Source of the DNA: an uncultured Rothia sp.
GTDB taxonomy: Bacteria > Actinomycetota > Actinomycetes > Actinomycetales > Micrococcaceae
DNA length: 64,000 nt
Direction of reading: 5' to 3'
Assembly: GCF_916715725.1 (NCBI RefSeq)
Contig: NZ_CAKAPD010000002.1
Coordinates: 124,001 to 188,000 of the forward strand
In this document: one piece after another, positions 40,946-50,081 of the stretch
How positions within the stretch are numbered: the first letter of the stretch is position 1
How the letters are laid out: every line of letters begins with the position of its first letter
Made by a program: the position numbers and the translations under genes
The notes under the pieces: model-generated
Databases searched by the model: none
Told to the model about the DNA's origin: nothing
The model's input: the letters and a program-made list of their open reading frames with translations, nothing else

Positions 40946-41773
40946 ATGTCAGCTTTGAAAAAGCTTCTGGCGGCTGCCCTCATCAGCACTGTGCTATCTT
41001 CTTGCTCCTTCGGTCCTTCTCTAGAGAAGGACGAAAGCGCCCGCGCTATTTTCGACGTAGAAAATGACCGGGTGATCCTACCCCTGGACGCATACAACAC
41101 CGCCGGCAAGGGCGAATACTTCACCAAAGCCCTTGAGCTCGCCCGCAAAAAGTGCTTTGCCGAACACGGGCAACACTACGAGATGTTCGTCCCCACCGAA
41201 GGATCCGGCAGGAACCTCGGCAGAACCTACGGAATCTGGAATGTTGAGCGCGCCCAAAAATACGGCCTCCACGAGCCCAATGAATCGAATACGCTGGATC
41301 TGTCCTCCCCTGCGCCCTCCTCCGACCCTGGGAAGGATGTCAGGACCGAATGTTATCAGCGCGCCGTCGATGAGATGAAGCAAATTGGAGAGATACCATT
41401 CGGCTCCACTACGTATACGCGTTTGGAAACCGATGCCCGAAACGCCGCAGGCGATAGACAGCTCAAAAAATCCCTCGACGACGAGTGGAAGCGATGCGTC
41501 AAGAATAAGGGCCTCACCCCCGATAGTGAGATGACCGTCAAGGAATCGAAGAATATTCCTCAGAGCGCCGTCGCCTCCGAGGAAGAAATTCGAATCGCCG
41601 TCATCCAGGCGCAATGCAATCAGGATGTAGGCCGTTCGCAGAAGCTCTACGATTTGGAGGCGCAGTACCAGAAGCCGCTCATCGCCAAGAACCAGGCAGC
41701 CCTGGAGAATGAGCTCAAAGAATTCAAACGCAAGGATGAGCAGTTCAAACAGTACGTGCTCGACAACCAGTAA
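40946..41773 (+). CDS. Lipoprotein of the paralogous 280-residue family (copy 1)
   Basis: 275 residues. Lipoprotein signal MSALKKLLAAALISTVLSSC with lipobox LSSC (Cys20). Shares an ordered set of blocks with the three lipoproteins at 55999, 56899 and 58772: VILPLDAY, CFAEHGQ, YGIWNVERAQKYG, EWKRCVKNKGLTP, EEIRIAVIQAQCNQ and LYDLEAQYQKPLIAKNQAAL followed by a Lys/Glu helical end. Conserved cysteines suggest two disulfides outside the cell. No known domain recognised. It is the most divergent of the four and stands alone, 15 kb from the cluster. Terminator at 41808-41850. Confidence 0.75.
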   Translation: MSALKKLLAAALISTVLSSCSFGPSLEKDESARAIFDVENDRVILPLDAYNTAGKGEYFTKALELARKKCFAEHGQHYEMFVPTEGSGRNLGRTYGIWNVERAQKYGLHEPNESNTLDLSSPAPSSDPGKDVRTECYQRAVDEMKQIGEIPFGSTTYTRLETDARNAAGDRQLKKSLDDEWKRCVKNKGLTPDSEMTVKESKNIPQSAVASEEEIRIAVIQAQCNQDVGRSQKLYDLEAQYQKPLIAKNQAALENELKEFKRKDEQFKQYVLDNQ

Positions 41774-41807
41774 CAGCGCATAACAGCCGGTAATAGTCGG
41801 TATGCCG

Positions 41808-41850
41808 AAAGGGTGTGTGTCGTGTTCAGTGAACACGGCACACACCCTTT
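41808..41850. terminator. Strong bidirectional terminator
   Basis: AAAGGGTGTGTGTCGTGTTC A GT GAACACGGCACACACCCTTT, ~20-base stem with one mismatch, between convergent genes (41773 + and 41883 -). Confidence 0.9.
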
Positions 41851-41882
41851 TCTGTATGTACTAGCTGCCTAGCCCGCAGCGG

Positions 41883-43097
41883 TTATGCCTCCACCTTTGC
41901 GGGGCGGCGTTCCTTCAGCGCCCAGCCGATCACGCCGGCGAGCAGACCGAAGGCAATCCAGGAACCGAGCACCAGCCACTGGTCACTCGTTGCAGCCTCC
42001 GGGAAGTACGCGATGGAACGCAGCAGGGTCGAGGAGGCACCCGGAACCATCATCTGACCGATAGCACCCCAGGCACCGGGTAGGAAGACGCTCGGCATGC
42101 TTGCCCCCGAAATCGGGTTGCCGATGAACATGGTGATGACGGCACCTACACCCAGACCGACAATCGGCGCCGTCAGGGCACTCACGCCCACGATGAAGGA
42201 GGCGGTCGCCAGGTAGGTGGCGCTGAATGCTGCCCACAGGGTTGCGAAGTCACCGGGAATTAGGCCGAACCAGACGTTCAGGATCAGGGCGGTGAGTGCG
42301 CCACCAATGACGGCGTAAAGGGTAGCGGTGACGAAGCGGCGCCAGGTACCGTTCACGCGCAGAGCAGAGAAGGAACCACCCAGAATACCACCGATGACCA
42401 GCGGGAACGCAGAGATAGCGATACCGGAACCGGAGGAGTCACTTTCGCTCAGGGGCACTACGGCGGTGGTCTTCACGGTCATAGCCGAGGCTTTTTCAGT
42501 TTCCGCCTTCATCTGCTCCAGCTGGGCGGCAGCCTGTGCGCCCTGCTCACCGCCAGCTTCAATAGCCTGGGTGAGTGCCTGAGTCTTAGCAGCGAGTGCC
42601 TGATGCTGAATTTGTGCATTCAGCTGAGTGGCGACGCCGTTGAGCATCTGGGTTGCTGCGGCGTTAGCGGCGGGGGCGGTGAGAACTTCGGGGGCGGCAC
42701 CTTCGGTGAAGACGATAGCGCCGTAGGTTTCGCGCTGCTTGATTTGGTTTTCGGCGTCTTCGCGGGAGGTGGCCTGCTTCAGTTCGAAGGTTTCGATGCC
42801 GCGGTCTTTGAGAGATTGCTCAAATTGGCTGACGGTCACTTCGGGGCCGGTGATGGAGACGGGCAGGTTTTTCGCTTCCATGGTTTTGGTAGGCCATGTG
42901 AAGGCGAGGATAACAACCGCAACGATTAGGGATGCCAGCAGCGAGGTGCTGATGACCTTGAGCCAGGAGGAACGGTCGGTGGTTTCTTGTGCGCTTGCTT
43001 CTGCAATGCTCTTGGCCGAGATCTTCTGGGATGTGCGCTCGGGGGCTGCTGCGGTCACTGCTTCTGCGGTGACTGCGGTGGCGGTTTCGTTGTTCAT
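41883..43097 (-). CDS. Membrane protein of YhgE/DUF3533-like type, TetR target
   Basis: 404 residues from ATG 43097 (GGAG 10 bases upstream); an upstream TTG at 43109 is less likely. One N-terminal helix (about 45-65), a long extracytoplasmic Ala/Gln/Glu-rich domain (70-210, including AGGEQGAQAAAQLEQMKAET), then five or six helices to the end, ending AKVEA. This layout fits ABC-2-permease-like YhgE/Pip/DUF3533 membrane proteins, often efflux-related or phage-receptor-like. Divergent from a TetR regulator with two operators in the shared promoter, so it is very probably the regulated target. Substrate unknown. Confidence 0.8.
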   Translation of the reverse strand: MNNETATAVTAEAVTAAAPERTSQKISAKSIAEASAQETTDRSSWLKVISTSLLASLIVAVVILAFTWPTKTMEAKNLPVSITGPEVTVSQFEQSLKDRGIETFELKQATSREDAENQIKQRETYGAIVFTEGAAPEVLTAPAANAAATQMLNGVATQLNAQIQHQALAAKTQALTQAIEAGGEQGAQAAAQLEQMKAETEKASAMTVKTTAVVPLSESDSSGSGIAISAFPLVIGGILGGSFSALRVNGTWRRFVTATLYAVIGGALTALILNVWFGLIPGDFATLWAAFSATYLATASFIVGVSALTAPIVGLGVGAVITMFIGNPISGASMPSVFLPGAWGAIGQMMVPGASSTLLRSIAYFPEAATSDQWLVLGSWIAFGLLAGVIGWALKERRPAKVEA

Positions 43098-43106
43098 GAC
43101 AATCTC

Positions 43107-43190
43107 CAAACAAAATGCATATTTCGTTTACGAGTCAGAACTCTACTCTCGGTTTTTACCAAGCGCAAACGAAATAACTATTTTGTTTGC
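43107..43190. promoter_or_regulatory. Two TetR-type operators between divergent genes
   Basis: Near-perfect palindromes CAAACAAAATGCATATTTCG TTTAC (43107-43131) and GCAAACGAAATAACTATTTT GTTTGC (43165-43190) share the half-site CAAACRAAAT. They flank the divergent promoters of the membrane protein and tetR, the usual geometry for repression of both. Confidence 0.8.
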
Positions 43191-43255
43191 AAGGTCACAA
43201 AAAGAATCGGTGTTGTGTTTACACATTCTCTAACCCCACCCCCTAGACTGGAACC

Positions 43256-43879
43256 ATGCCCCGACTAACAGACGCCACCAAAGCCGCACGCCGAGCCCAA
43301 ATCATCGAAGCCGCCGTTAGCTGCTTCCTCGAAAAGGGCTACACCAACACCTCCATGAGCGACATCATCAAAACCTCCGGACTGTCCTCCGGGTCCATCT
43401 ACTCGCACTTCTCCGGCAAAGAAGACATCCTCAACACCGCCATCAACGAGCGCCTCAACAACATCAAGGAGATCTACGAAACACTCCCCCAAGGCGCAGG
43501 CCCCCAAGACATTCTCGAAACCATCCACACGAACCAGCTGGTAAACGACAATTTCTCTGCCATGCTGCGCATCCGCCTTGAGTCGCTCCACGCACCCGAA
43601 ATCGCCAGGGCAACCGCGGACATCATGCCCCTATTGCAGGGCATCATCGTAAAGACCCTCACCCCCTGGGCGGCCGAACAGCTCAGCGTTCTGCACGAGA
43701 TCAACCCCGATCCGGCGCAGCGCACCCCCGAACAGGCAGCGCTCATCACCGACTACGCTCGCGACACCGCGGACGCCCTCATGATGGTCTTCCAGGGGTA
43801 CATGCTCCGCTCATTCTTCGGTAGCACCGAAGAGAAGGACCGCCTCTACCGCGTCGCTTTGGCGCTCCTTCCTGAGTAG
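43256..43879 (+). CDS. TetR/AcrR-family repressor
   Basis: 207 residues. N-terminal helix-turn-helix: RRAQIIEAAVSCFLEKGYTN TSMSDIIKTSGLSSGSIYSH FSGKEDIL is an intact TetR DNA-binding domain (about 12-60). The C-terminal ligand domain (60-207) is unrecognisable in detail, as usual, ending with a helical dimer region. Divergently oriented to the 41883-43097 membrane protein; the two palindromes at 43107-43190 are its probable sites. Inducing ligand unknown. Confidence 0.92.
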   Translation: MPRLTDATKAARRAQIIEAAVSCFLEKGYTNTSMSDIIKTSGLSSGSIYSHFSGKEDILNTAINERLNNIKEIYETLPQGAGPQDILETIHTNQLVNDNFSAMLRIRLESLHAPEIARATADIMPLLQGIIVKTLTPWAAEQLSVLHEINPDPAQRTPEQAALITDYARDTADALMMVFQGYMLRSFFGSTEEKDRLYRVALALLPE

Positions 43880-43992
43880 TTGACCACCCGATAGCCCCTG
43901 AAAATCACCCTTGAACAGTTGTTTTTCAGCATTTAGACCACACAGGGGCAACATAGGTCATTCACATCCTGCAGGCGTAGAATCGAGGAACT

Positions 43993-45102
43993 ATGACTGA
44001 ATCCTGCACCCCCGCCACCCCCGAGCCGCGCGCCAGCGACCCCGCCGAGCTAAACAACCTGCGCGCCGCGCACGCCGATGAGCTCTCCTCCCGCACCCGC
44101 GCCACGAGCATCCCGGCGGACTCCTGCTCCCTCTACGACGACGAGGCGCTCGGCGGCACCGCCGGACGGGCCACCGCCTGGCTGGCGCTCGAGCACGTGG
44201 GCCAGTGGGGCCGTGACGTACTGGATGGCTCCGCCCTGGGCGAGGAGCTTTCGGAGGCGTTGGGCGAGGCAGTCTCGCAGGCGGGGTTGAAGTTCCTACT
44301 GATCCGCCAGGCGGGCAGGGCGGGGCGCGTACTGCACGGCGCGCCGGATGCATCCGGCAACCCGACCCACCGGGTGCTCTACGCGCTCTGCACCCCGGGT
44401 GAGGAGAAGCTCTACTCGTTCAACGTGAGCACCCCCGAACAGCTTCTCGACCTACCCCTGGGCAACCCCCAGGAGTTGATTCAGGCGACCGGCGCGGAGC
44501 TCATGGATTCCCCCGCTATTCTCGTGTGCACCCACTCCAAGCGTGACCGCTGCTGTGCCCTGCGTGGTCGCCCCATTGCGGCGCACCTGGCGGATATCCT
44601 GCCGGCAAACGCGGTCTGGGAGTGCTCGCATACGGGCGGTCACCGCTTTGCCCCGGTCGGTATTATGCTGCCCACCGGCTACACCTACGGTCGCCTCTCG
44701 GAACCTTCGGCGCTGGCGGCGTACCTGTCGCTGGCGGGTCGTTCCATTCCGTCGCTGCACGGCCTGCGAGGCCGCAGCACGGATACTCCGGTGGAGCAGG
44801 CGGCGGAGGTTGCCGTACGCCTCGAACTGGAGAAAAAGGGTGAAGAAGTAACCTCTGGAGGTTTGGTTTCACGTGAAACATCGACAACGGAGGCACTGAG
44901 TACACTCCTCGAAGCGGGCATCGACCCCGCGGCAGATACCGCCGAACACCCCACCATGGAGGCGGCACTCACCTCCCACACCGACGGACGCACCTGGGTC
45001 GCCTTCTTCGAGCGGGTCGCCCTTGAGCCGCGCCCCAACTCGTGCGGCAAGGGTCCCGCGGATGCTTTCAGCCGCGAGCTGTGCGGTCTGTTCCAGCTCT
45101 AG
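43993..45102 (+). CDS. Sucrase/ferredoxin-like family protein
   Basis: 369 residues. The conserved core ILVCTHSKRDRCCALRGRPI AAHLADILP followed by VWECSHTGGHRFAPVGIMLP TGYTYGRL is the Suc_Fer-like signature (PF06999), with cysteines CTHSKRDRCC and the CSHTGGHRFA pair that could hold an iron-sulfur cluster in the thioredoxin-like ferredoxin fold. N- and C-terminal thirds are Ala/Ser/Thr-rich; the C-terminal tail has a second cysteine region (NSCGKGP, LCGLFQL). Electron transfer partner unknown; the sucrase name is historical. Stand-alone gene. Confidence 0.88.
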   Translation: MTESCTPATPEPRASDPAELNNLRAAHADELSSRTRATSIPADSCSLYDDEALGGTAGRATAWLALEHVGQWGRDVLDGSALGEELSEALGEAVSQAGLKFLLIRQAGRAGRVLHGAPDASGNPTHRVLYALCTPGEEKLYSFNVSTPEQLLDLPLGNPQELIQATGAELMDSPAILVCTHSKRDRCCALRGRPIAAHLADILPANAVWECSHTGGHRFAPVGIMLPTGYTYGRLSEPSALAAYLSLAGRSIPSLHGLRGRSTDTPVEQAAEVAVRLELEKKGEEVTSGGLVSRETSTTEALSTLLEAGIDPAADTAEHPTMEAALTSHTDGRTWVAFFERVALEPRPNSCGKGPADAFSRELCGLFQL

Positions 45103-45133
45103 CACCCGCACATGATTTAGACAGCACGAAGCC

Positions 45134-45163
45134 CCGGCGGGCACCTTCTCGGGTACCCGCCGG
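45134..45163. terminator. Terminator between convergent genes
   Basis: CCGGCGGG ... CCCGCCGG with GCACCTTCTCGGGTA loop, extended by GCTCC/GGAGC pairing, between 45102 (+) and 45190 (-). Confidence 0.7.
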
Positions 45164-45189
45164 AGCTCCGTCATAACTAGTATTTCAGC

Positions 45190-46863
45190 CTACCCGGCGA
45201 ACGGGTTCGGCGCGCCGATGTACTGCAGCTCGGTGTACTCCTCCAGACCCTCGGGGCCACCCTCGCGGCCCATGCCGGATTGCTTCACGCCACCGAAGGG
45301 TGCCGCCGCATTCGAGATAACACCGGAGTTGTACCCGATCAGACCGAACTCCAGACCAGCCGCCATGCGCGTAAAGCGCGGGTGGTTGCTCGTGTACACG
45401 TACGCCGCCAGGCCGTACTCGGTGTCGTTGGCGAGCTTCAGGGCGGTGCGTTCACCCTCCTCACCGTAGCCGCTGAACGTGGCGATCGGGGCGACGGGGC
45501 CGAAGATTTCTTCACGCCACACGCGCATCGAATCGGTCACGCCGGTCACCACGGTGGGGCGAATGAAGTTGCCCTTGTTCAGGTTCTTGGGCATGCCGCC
45601 GGTATCGCTCGGAACGTTCTCCTCAAGCTCAGGAATGTACCCGCCGCAGGCGAGGAGCGCACCCTTACCCAGGGCGTCTTCCACCATAAAAAGCATGGAT
45701 TCAACCGCTGAAGGTTGAATTAGCGGTCCGCAGTCGGTTCCCTCGACGGTGCCGTCACCCACGACGGTCGCCTCCATACGCTCCACGAAGGCGCGGGTGA
45801 ACTCTTCGGCAACGTCCTCGTGCACGATAAAACGGTTGGCGGCGGTGCACGCCTCGCCCATGTTCCTCATCTTCGCCGCGTAGGCGCCCTCCACGGCGGC
45901 GGGAATGTCCGCGTCCTCAAAGACGATGAACGGGGCGTTGCCGCCCAGCTCCATGGAGGTGCGCAGAACGTTCTGCGAGGCCTGTGCGAGCAGGGTGCGG
46001 CCCACGGCGGTGGAGCCGGTGAATGACACCTTCCGCAGGCGCTCATCGGCCATCAGTGCGGAGACAACCTCGCCGGTACGGGAGGTGGTCACCACGTTCA
46101 GCACGCCGTCCGGCAGGCCCGCCTCACGCATCAGGGAGGCAAAGTACAGGGAGCTCAGCGGGGTCAGGGAGGCGGGCTTGAGCACCGCGGTACAGCCCGC
46201 CGCGAGCGCCGGGGCGACCTTGCGTGCCGCCATGGCGAGCGGGAAGTTCCAGGGGGTAATCAGCAGGCAGGGGCCGACGGGGCGGCGTACGGTGGTAATC
46301 TGCAGCCCGGATTCGGGGGCGACCGCGGTGCGGCCGAAGTTGCGGGCGGCTTCTTCGGCGTACCAGCGCAGGTAGTTTGCCGCGTAGGCGACTTCGCCGC
46401 GGGACTGGTCGAGGGGCTTGCCCATTTCGAGGGTCATGAGCCGGGCAATGACTTCGGTGCGCTGCGTCATGAGCGTGTAGGCGCGGTTGAGGATGTCGGC
46501 GCGTTTGCGGGCGCTGGTTGCCGCCCATGAGGTGCGGGCGTCGCAGGCGGCGTCGAGTGCTTCGATGCCCTGTTCGATGCTGGCGTCGGCGACGTGCGCG
46601 AGGATTTGGCCGCAGGAGGGGTTGTGTACGGGGAAGGAGCCGTTGTCGCCGGTGACCCAGGTGCCGCCGATGAGCAGGTCGGTGGGCACGTAGAAGAAGG
46701 GGTAGGAGGGCCTCTCGTAGGGGTCGATGGGTTCACGCTGCGGCATGTTGATGCTTTGCATGTGCGGTTCGGTGCGGCCTCGCAGCTGGGCGGATTTCGC
46801 GGCGGTCTTTGCGGTGGGCTTTGCGGCGGGATTCTCGGCGGAGCTTTCGGGTGAGGTGGTCAT
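45190..46863 (-). CDS. NAD(P)+-dependent aldehyde dehydrogenase, succinate-semialdehyde type
   Basis: 557 residues including a 60-residue N-terminal extension that is Ala/Lys-rich and probably disordered. The ALDH fold includes LLITPWNFPLAMAARKVAPA LAAGCT (cofactor site), FTGSTAVGRTLL, SMELGGNAPFIVFEDADI (catalytic Glu region) and NMGEACTAANRF with the nucleophilic Cys. The pattern KPLDQSRGEVAY and overall similarity favour GabD-type succinate-semialdehyde dehydrogenases, converting the semialdehyde to succinate in GABA breakdown, but substrate specificity cannot be decided from sequence alone. No gabT or gabP is adjacent. Confidence 0.88.
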   Translation of the reverse strand: MTTSPESSAENPAAKPTAKTAAKSAQLRGRTEPHMQSINMPQREPIDPYERPSYPFFYVPTDLLIGGTWVTGDNGSFPVHNPSCGQILAHVADASIEQGIEALDAACDARTSWAATSARKRADILNRAYTLMTQRTEVIARLMTLEMGKPLDQSRGEVAYAANYLRWYAEEAARNFGRTAVAPESGLQITTVRRPVGPCLLITPWNFPLAMAARKVAPALAAGCTAVLKPASLTPLSSLYFASLMREAGLPDGVLNVVTTSRTGEVVSALMADERLRKVSFTGSTAVGRTLLAQASQNVLRTSMELGGNAPFIVFEDADIPAAVEGAYAAKMRNMGEACTAANRFIVHEDVAEEFTRAFVERMEATVVGDGTVEGTDCGPLIQPSAVESMLFMVEDALGKGALLACGGYIPELEENVPSDTGGMPKNLNKGNFIRPTVVTGVTDSMRVWREEIFGPVAPIATFSGYGEEGERTALKLANDTEYGLAAYVYTSNHPRFTRMAAGLEFGLIGYNSGVISNAAAPFGGVKQSGMGREGGPEGLEEYTELQYIGAPNPFAG

Positions 46864-47036
46864 GGCGTGCCTTTCGGGTTGGGGCGGCCGGTGCGGTCGA
46901 CTCTGACGCTTTTAATTCTAGTCCCGCGCGCTCCCCTACCCCTCGAACCTGCACGCGCGCCTACACGCCCTTGCGCGCCTCGAACCGACCCGGCGGCTCT
47001 CTCCCCTCCCCGCCCCCACACGACCGCGGGCACGCC

Positions 47037-47104
47037 GAAGGGGGCCGCATCCACTGTGGATACGACCCCCTTCAGGTGGATTCTCGCTCGGTGCGCGAGA
47101 ATCC
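47037..47104 (-). terminator. Two hairpins after the GDPD gene
   Basis: GAAGGGGG(CCGC)ATCC ... GGAT(ACGA)CCCCCTTC at 47037-47073 and perfect GGATTCTCG / CGAGAATCC at 47078-47104, downstream of the minus-strand stop at 47234. Confidence 0.65.
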
Positions 47105-47233
47105 TAGCTGGGGATTATGGAAGGCGTTGCCCGGAAGGGATGCTCGGTGTTGCATCCGCTCTGCCCGATACCCGCACCTTCACCGCTTAGCGGGCGGCGA
47201 GTCAGACCTGGTGGACTAGGCCCACCGGTTCTC

Positions 47234-48838
47234 TCAAATCCAGGACTGGCGTGCCTCGATTCGAGTCAGCTCCAGAGGACCGCCATCGTTGGTGCCGTGG
47301 AAGCGGCCGAAGTGTACGTACGGACCGCGGTAGGCGCTGTGGTTGATGGGGCTGGAGTACTGGCCGTTGACCGTGTAGTAGAAGCTGTTCTTGTTCAGCA
47401 CAATCTTGCAGTTCAGTGCCTGGCCGGTGGTGACCTTCTGGCGCAGCTTCATGGTGTGCAGTACGCGCGGGCTTGCCTGGTTCGGTTCGAAGCAGAGGAT
47501 CTGTGCCACGGAGCCGCCGCGGTAGTTCGGGCGGATGGCGAGCACGTAGGTGCCGTCTTCCTGCTTTGCAGCGAACTTCTTGCCGATGCCGAAGGCGCCG
47601 TCGTGTTCGCGACCGAACGCAATGTAGCCGTAGTGACCATCCTGCTTCGGCACTGCACTGGTCCACTTCATGGAGAAGTCGAGAGTGTACTTGTCGCGAG
47701 TGGTGTAGTTCGCCAGGGGGCCGAGCAGCACGGATTCGTCGTAGCGCTGGTTGTGCACGATGGCTGCGCCGGTCAGGTCGGGCATGTCCGCTGCGACGGA
47801 GGGGTCGGCGGGCAGCATGCCGTGGGGACGCTGGCCGGTCTTAATCTTCACGCTGGCGTCGAAGGGGTCACCGATTACCCAGTAGGGGTCGGGGCACATG
47901 AAGCCCTTCACGCCCAATGCCTTGTACTTTTCGTAGGCGGAGCGGCGGTGGACTTCCCAGACGATGACTGCCTTACCGAGGCCGGTGAGGGCGCGTACGT
48001 TCTCTTCGCTCATGGAGCCCTGGGAAGCGCCGGTCGGCTTCTCGTAGTAGGGTACGCCGATGGCGTCCACGTTTTCGTGGCGTGCCATTGCGGAAATCTT
48101 GTCGATGGGGTCGCCTCCGTCGAAGTAGCACCAGGTGGCGCAGCCTGCGGAGTTGGCAAGCTTCAGGTAGCGGGAGGTGGGTTTGAAGCCGCCGCTGCCG
48201 TCGCGGTACATCTTGATGACGGTGCGGCGCTGCAGACCGCGGTCGGTGATGAACTTGACGAGGCCTGCCTGTGCGGGGCCGTCCTTCGCTTCGAGGAACA
48301 GTACGACCTTCTTGCCGCCGACGGAGGCGTATTCGCCGCCTGCGGGTACGGCGTCAACCGCGGCGATTGCTTCTTCGAGGGTGGGGATGTCGTACAGGCC
48401 GGTCTTCTCGCCCAAGTTTTGGCGCATGTCGACCTTGTGCTGGCGCAGTTCGGCGAGGGTGTGGCCGCGCACGTCCATGGATGCGCCGGTGGTGCGCTTG
48501 ATGTTGGTGTCGTGCATGCAGACGAACTGGCCGTCGCTGGTGGTGCGTACGGAAATTTCGACGGCGAGGGCGCCGCGGCGTACAGCTTCTGCGTAAGCGT
48601 AGGCGGTATGCTCGGGGCTGATGTTGCCGGCACCGCGGTGGGCGATGAAGAATTCATCGGTCTTGTAGAGCAGCTGGTGTGCGGGGGAGCCGCTGTGTAC
48701 TGCCGCGAGCTGTGCGCGGGTGTTGGCTGCGGCGTGGGCTTCGCCTGCCTGGAGCATGAGGGCGGCGGGTGCCAGTGCGGAGGCACCGATGAAGCCGCGG
48801 CGGCTCAGATTCTTAGAGGTCTTCGGGAATGCAGTCAC
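47234..48838 (-). CDS. Tat-exported glycerophosphodiester phosphodiesterase with C-terminal lectin-like domain
   Basis: 534 residues from GTG 48838 (AAAAGGACT upstream); the in-frame extension to 48931 is AT-rich and not conserved-looking. Twin-arginine signal LSRRGFIGASALAPAALMLQ. GDPD catalytic motifs: HRGAGNISPEHT (67-78), EISVRTTSDGQFVCMHD, and KVDMRQNLG..IPTLEEAIA. Cleaves glycerophosphodiesters to sn-glycerol-3-phosphate plus alcohol, or acts on teichoic acid-like polymers, outside the membrane. Residues from about 395 to 534 form a beta-sandwich-like domain (FSMKWTSAVPKQDGHYGYIA, YTVNGQYSSPINHSAYRGP YVHFGRFHGTN), a probable carbohydrate- or lipid-binding module. Confidence 0.9.
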   Translation of the reverse strand: MTAFPKTSKNLSRRGFIGASALAPAALMLQAGEAHAAANTRAQLAAVHSGSPAHQLLYKTDEFFIAHRGAGNISPEHTAYAYAEAVRRGALAVEISVRTTSDGQFVCMHDTNIKRTTGASMDVRGHTLAELRQHKVDMRQNLGEKTGLYDIPTLEEAIAAVDAVPAGGEYASVGGKKVVLFLEAKDGPAQAGLVKFITDRGLQRRTVIKMYRDGSGGFKPTSRYLKLANSAGCATWCYFDGGDPIDKISAMARHENVDAIGVPYYEKPTGASQGSMSEENVRALTGLGKAVIVWEVHRRSAYEKYKALGVKGFMCPDPYWVIGDPFDASVKIKTGQRPHGMLPADPSVAADMPDLTGAAIVHNQRYDESVLLGPLANYTTRDKYTLDFSMKWTSAVPKQDGHYGYIAFGREHDGAFGIGKKFAAKQEDGTYVLAIRPNYRGGSVAQILCFEPNQASPRVLHTMKLRQKVTTGQALNCKIVLNKNSFYYTVNGQYSSPINHSAYRGPYVHFGRFHGTNDGGPLELTRIEARQSWI

Positions 48839-49229
48839 CGTAGTAGTCCTTTTTCTTTTATGAGTTGAGCGTAATGTGTGTGGTTGTTCATTGAAGTTTT
48901 GGTTTATAGCTGAGGGTCCGGATTCTCTCAACTCAAACTACAACTCTAAGTAGGATAACGATTTTTTATCGGTGATTCACTGCGTTTACAGGAAAATAGG
49001 GTATTATGTGCGCCTCATTCTTACCCGCGGTGTAATGCGGGTGAATGTGTTCCTCCTTTTCCGCCGCTTTTAATAGCGGCATTTCATGCGGCGTTAAAAA
49101 ATTTCTCGTGTAACGAAAAAGGCCGCGCCTACAGCCCGATTGAGCCTACAGGACGCGACCTTTTGCGTTAAAACATTTTTCGCAGGTTTTTCACCGCTGT
49201 TGAAGCTGAGCTATTTTCGCTGGTTCAGC
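48839..49229. other. Gap with terminator hairpin (49117-49174)
   Basis: The gap holds the GDPD promoter (near 48839-48960, AT-rich) and, at 49117-49174, an imperfect long inverted repeat AAAAAGGCCGCGCCTACAG ... CCTACAGGACGCGACCTTTT that suits transcription ending of the minus-strand crr gene. Nothing else recognised. Confidence 0.5.
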
Positions 49230-49742
49230 TTACTTCTTGGTTGCCTGAGCGACGCGGTCACCGGCTGCGACGGGGCGGCGTGCCTCAGAGTCCTTGGAGA
49301 TGTTGAACTTTGCGGTGTTGGTGATCATCACCATGGTTTCCTTGGAGGGGATGCGGCCCTCGATAGCTGCCCAGTCCACCTCGATGATGGGTGCGCCAGC
49401 CTCAACCTTGTCACCTACGTTAGCAATCTTGGTGAAGCCTTCGCCACCGAGCTCAACGGTGTCGATACCGATGTGGACCAGTACCTCGCCGCCGTTTTCG
49501 GTGCGGAGCATGAATGCGTGCAGGGTGTCCTGAATCAGTGCGATGGTGCCTGCAACGGGTGCGACGATGGTGCCTGCGGTGGGGTTCACTGCGTAGCCGT
49601 CGCCCATAACGCCCTGAGAGAAAACGGGGTCGGAGACTTCGCTCAGCGGCAGGTACTCGCCGGTAACAGGTGCGACGTAGACGTCTGCGGACGATGCTTC
49701 CTGTGCGGCAGCTTCCTTCTTCTTCTTGCCGAAACCGAACAT
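49230..49742 (-). CDS. crr: PTS glucose-type EIIA domain protein
   Basis: 170 residues. EIIA-Glc fold: VTGEYLPLSEVSDPVFSQGV MGDGYAVNP at the start, then phospho-acceptor His90 in EVLVHIGIDTVEL and the second active-site His75 in TLHAFMLRTENGG. N-terminal GKKKKEAAAQE tail is charged. Accepts phosphate from HPr and passes it to EIIB of a glucose or related sugar transporter; free-standing EIIA also has regulatory roles in some bacteria. No EIIBC is next to it in the window. Start 49742 has AAGGAGCATAT upstream. Confidence 0.93.
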   Translation of the reverse strand: MFGFGKKKKEAAAQEASSADVYVAPVTGEYLPLSEVSDPVFSQGVMGDGYAVNPTAGTIVAPVAGTIALIQDTLHAFMLRTENGGEVLVHIGIDTVELGGEGFTKIANVGDKVEAGAPIIEVDWAAIEGRIPSKETMVMITNTAKFNISKDSEARRPVAAGDRVAQATKK

Positions 49743-50081
49743 ATATGCTCCTTCTGGTCGTGTGGCGCTATGAATAGCGTGTATTTGTAGCGCTGATGCG
49801 TCCGCGTCGGATGCGGGCGTCGTTGCCTTCTTGGTTTCACACCGGGCGGCGCCTGCCTAAATTGCAGGGTTCGCACACTCCGGTGCATATGCACTCAGAA
49901 TACAACACCTAAACCCGCAGCTCACGAGCTGAGGGTCATTCGACTCGAATTCTGCAAATATTCCGCAAATCTGGAACTTCAACTCACACTTCTGCACTCT
50001 TGAGGTCGCGAGTACACTTAGTGAAGGACTGGCACCCCTCCTCCGAGCCGGTGCCTATAAGAGAGAAAAGGCTAAAAACTG
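49743..50081. other. Divergent promoter gap between crr and the ArsD-like gene
   Basis: About 340 bases, AT-richer near 49900-50040, expected to carry both promoters. No palindrome, RNA gene or repeat was recognised. Confidence 0.4.

Noticed and set aside
48839..48931. Upstream extension of the GDPD protein
   Set aside because: The Tat signal peptide must be near the N-terminus; GTG 48838 places it correctly and has a ribosome site.
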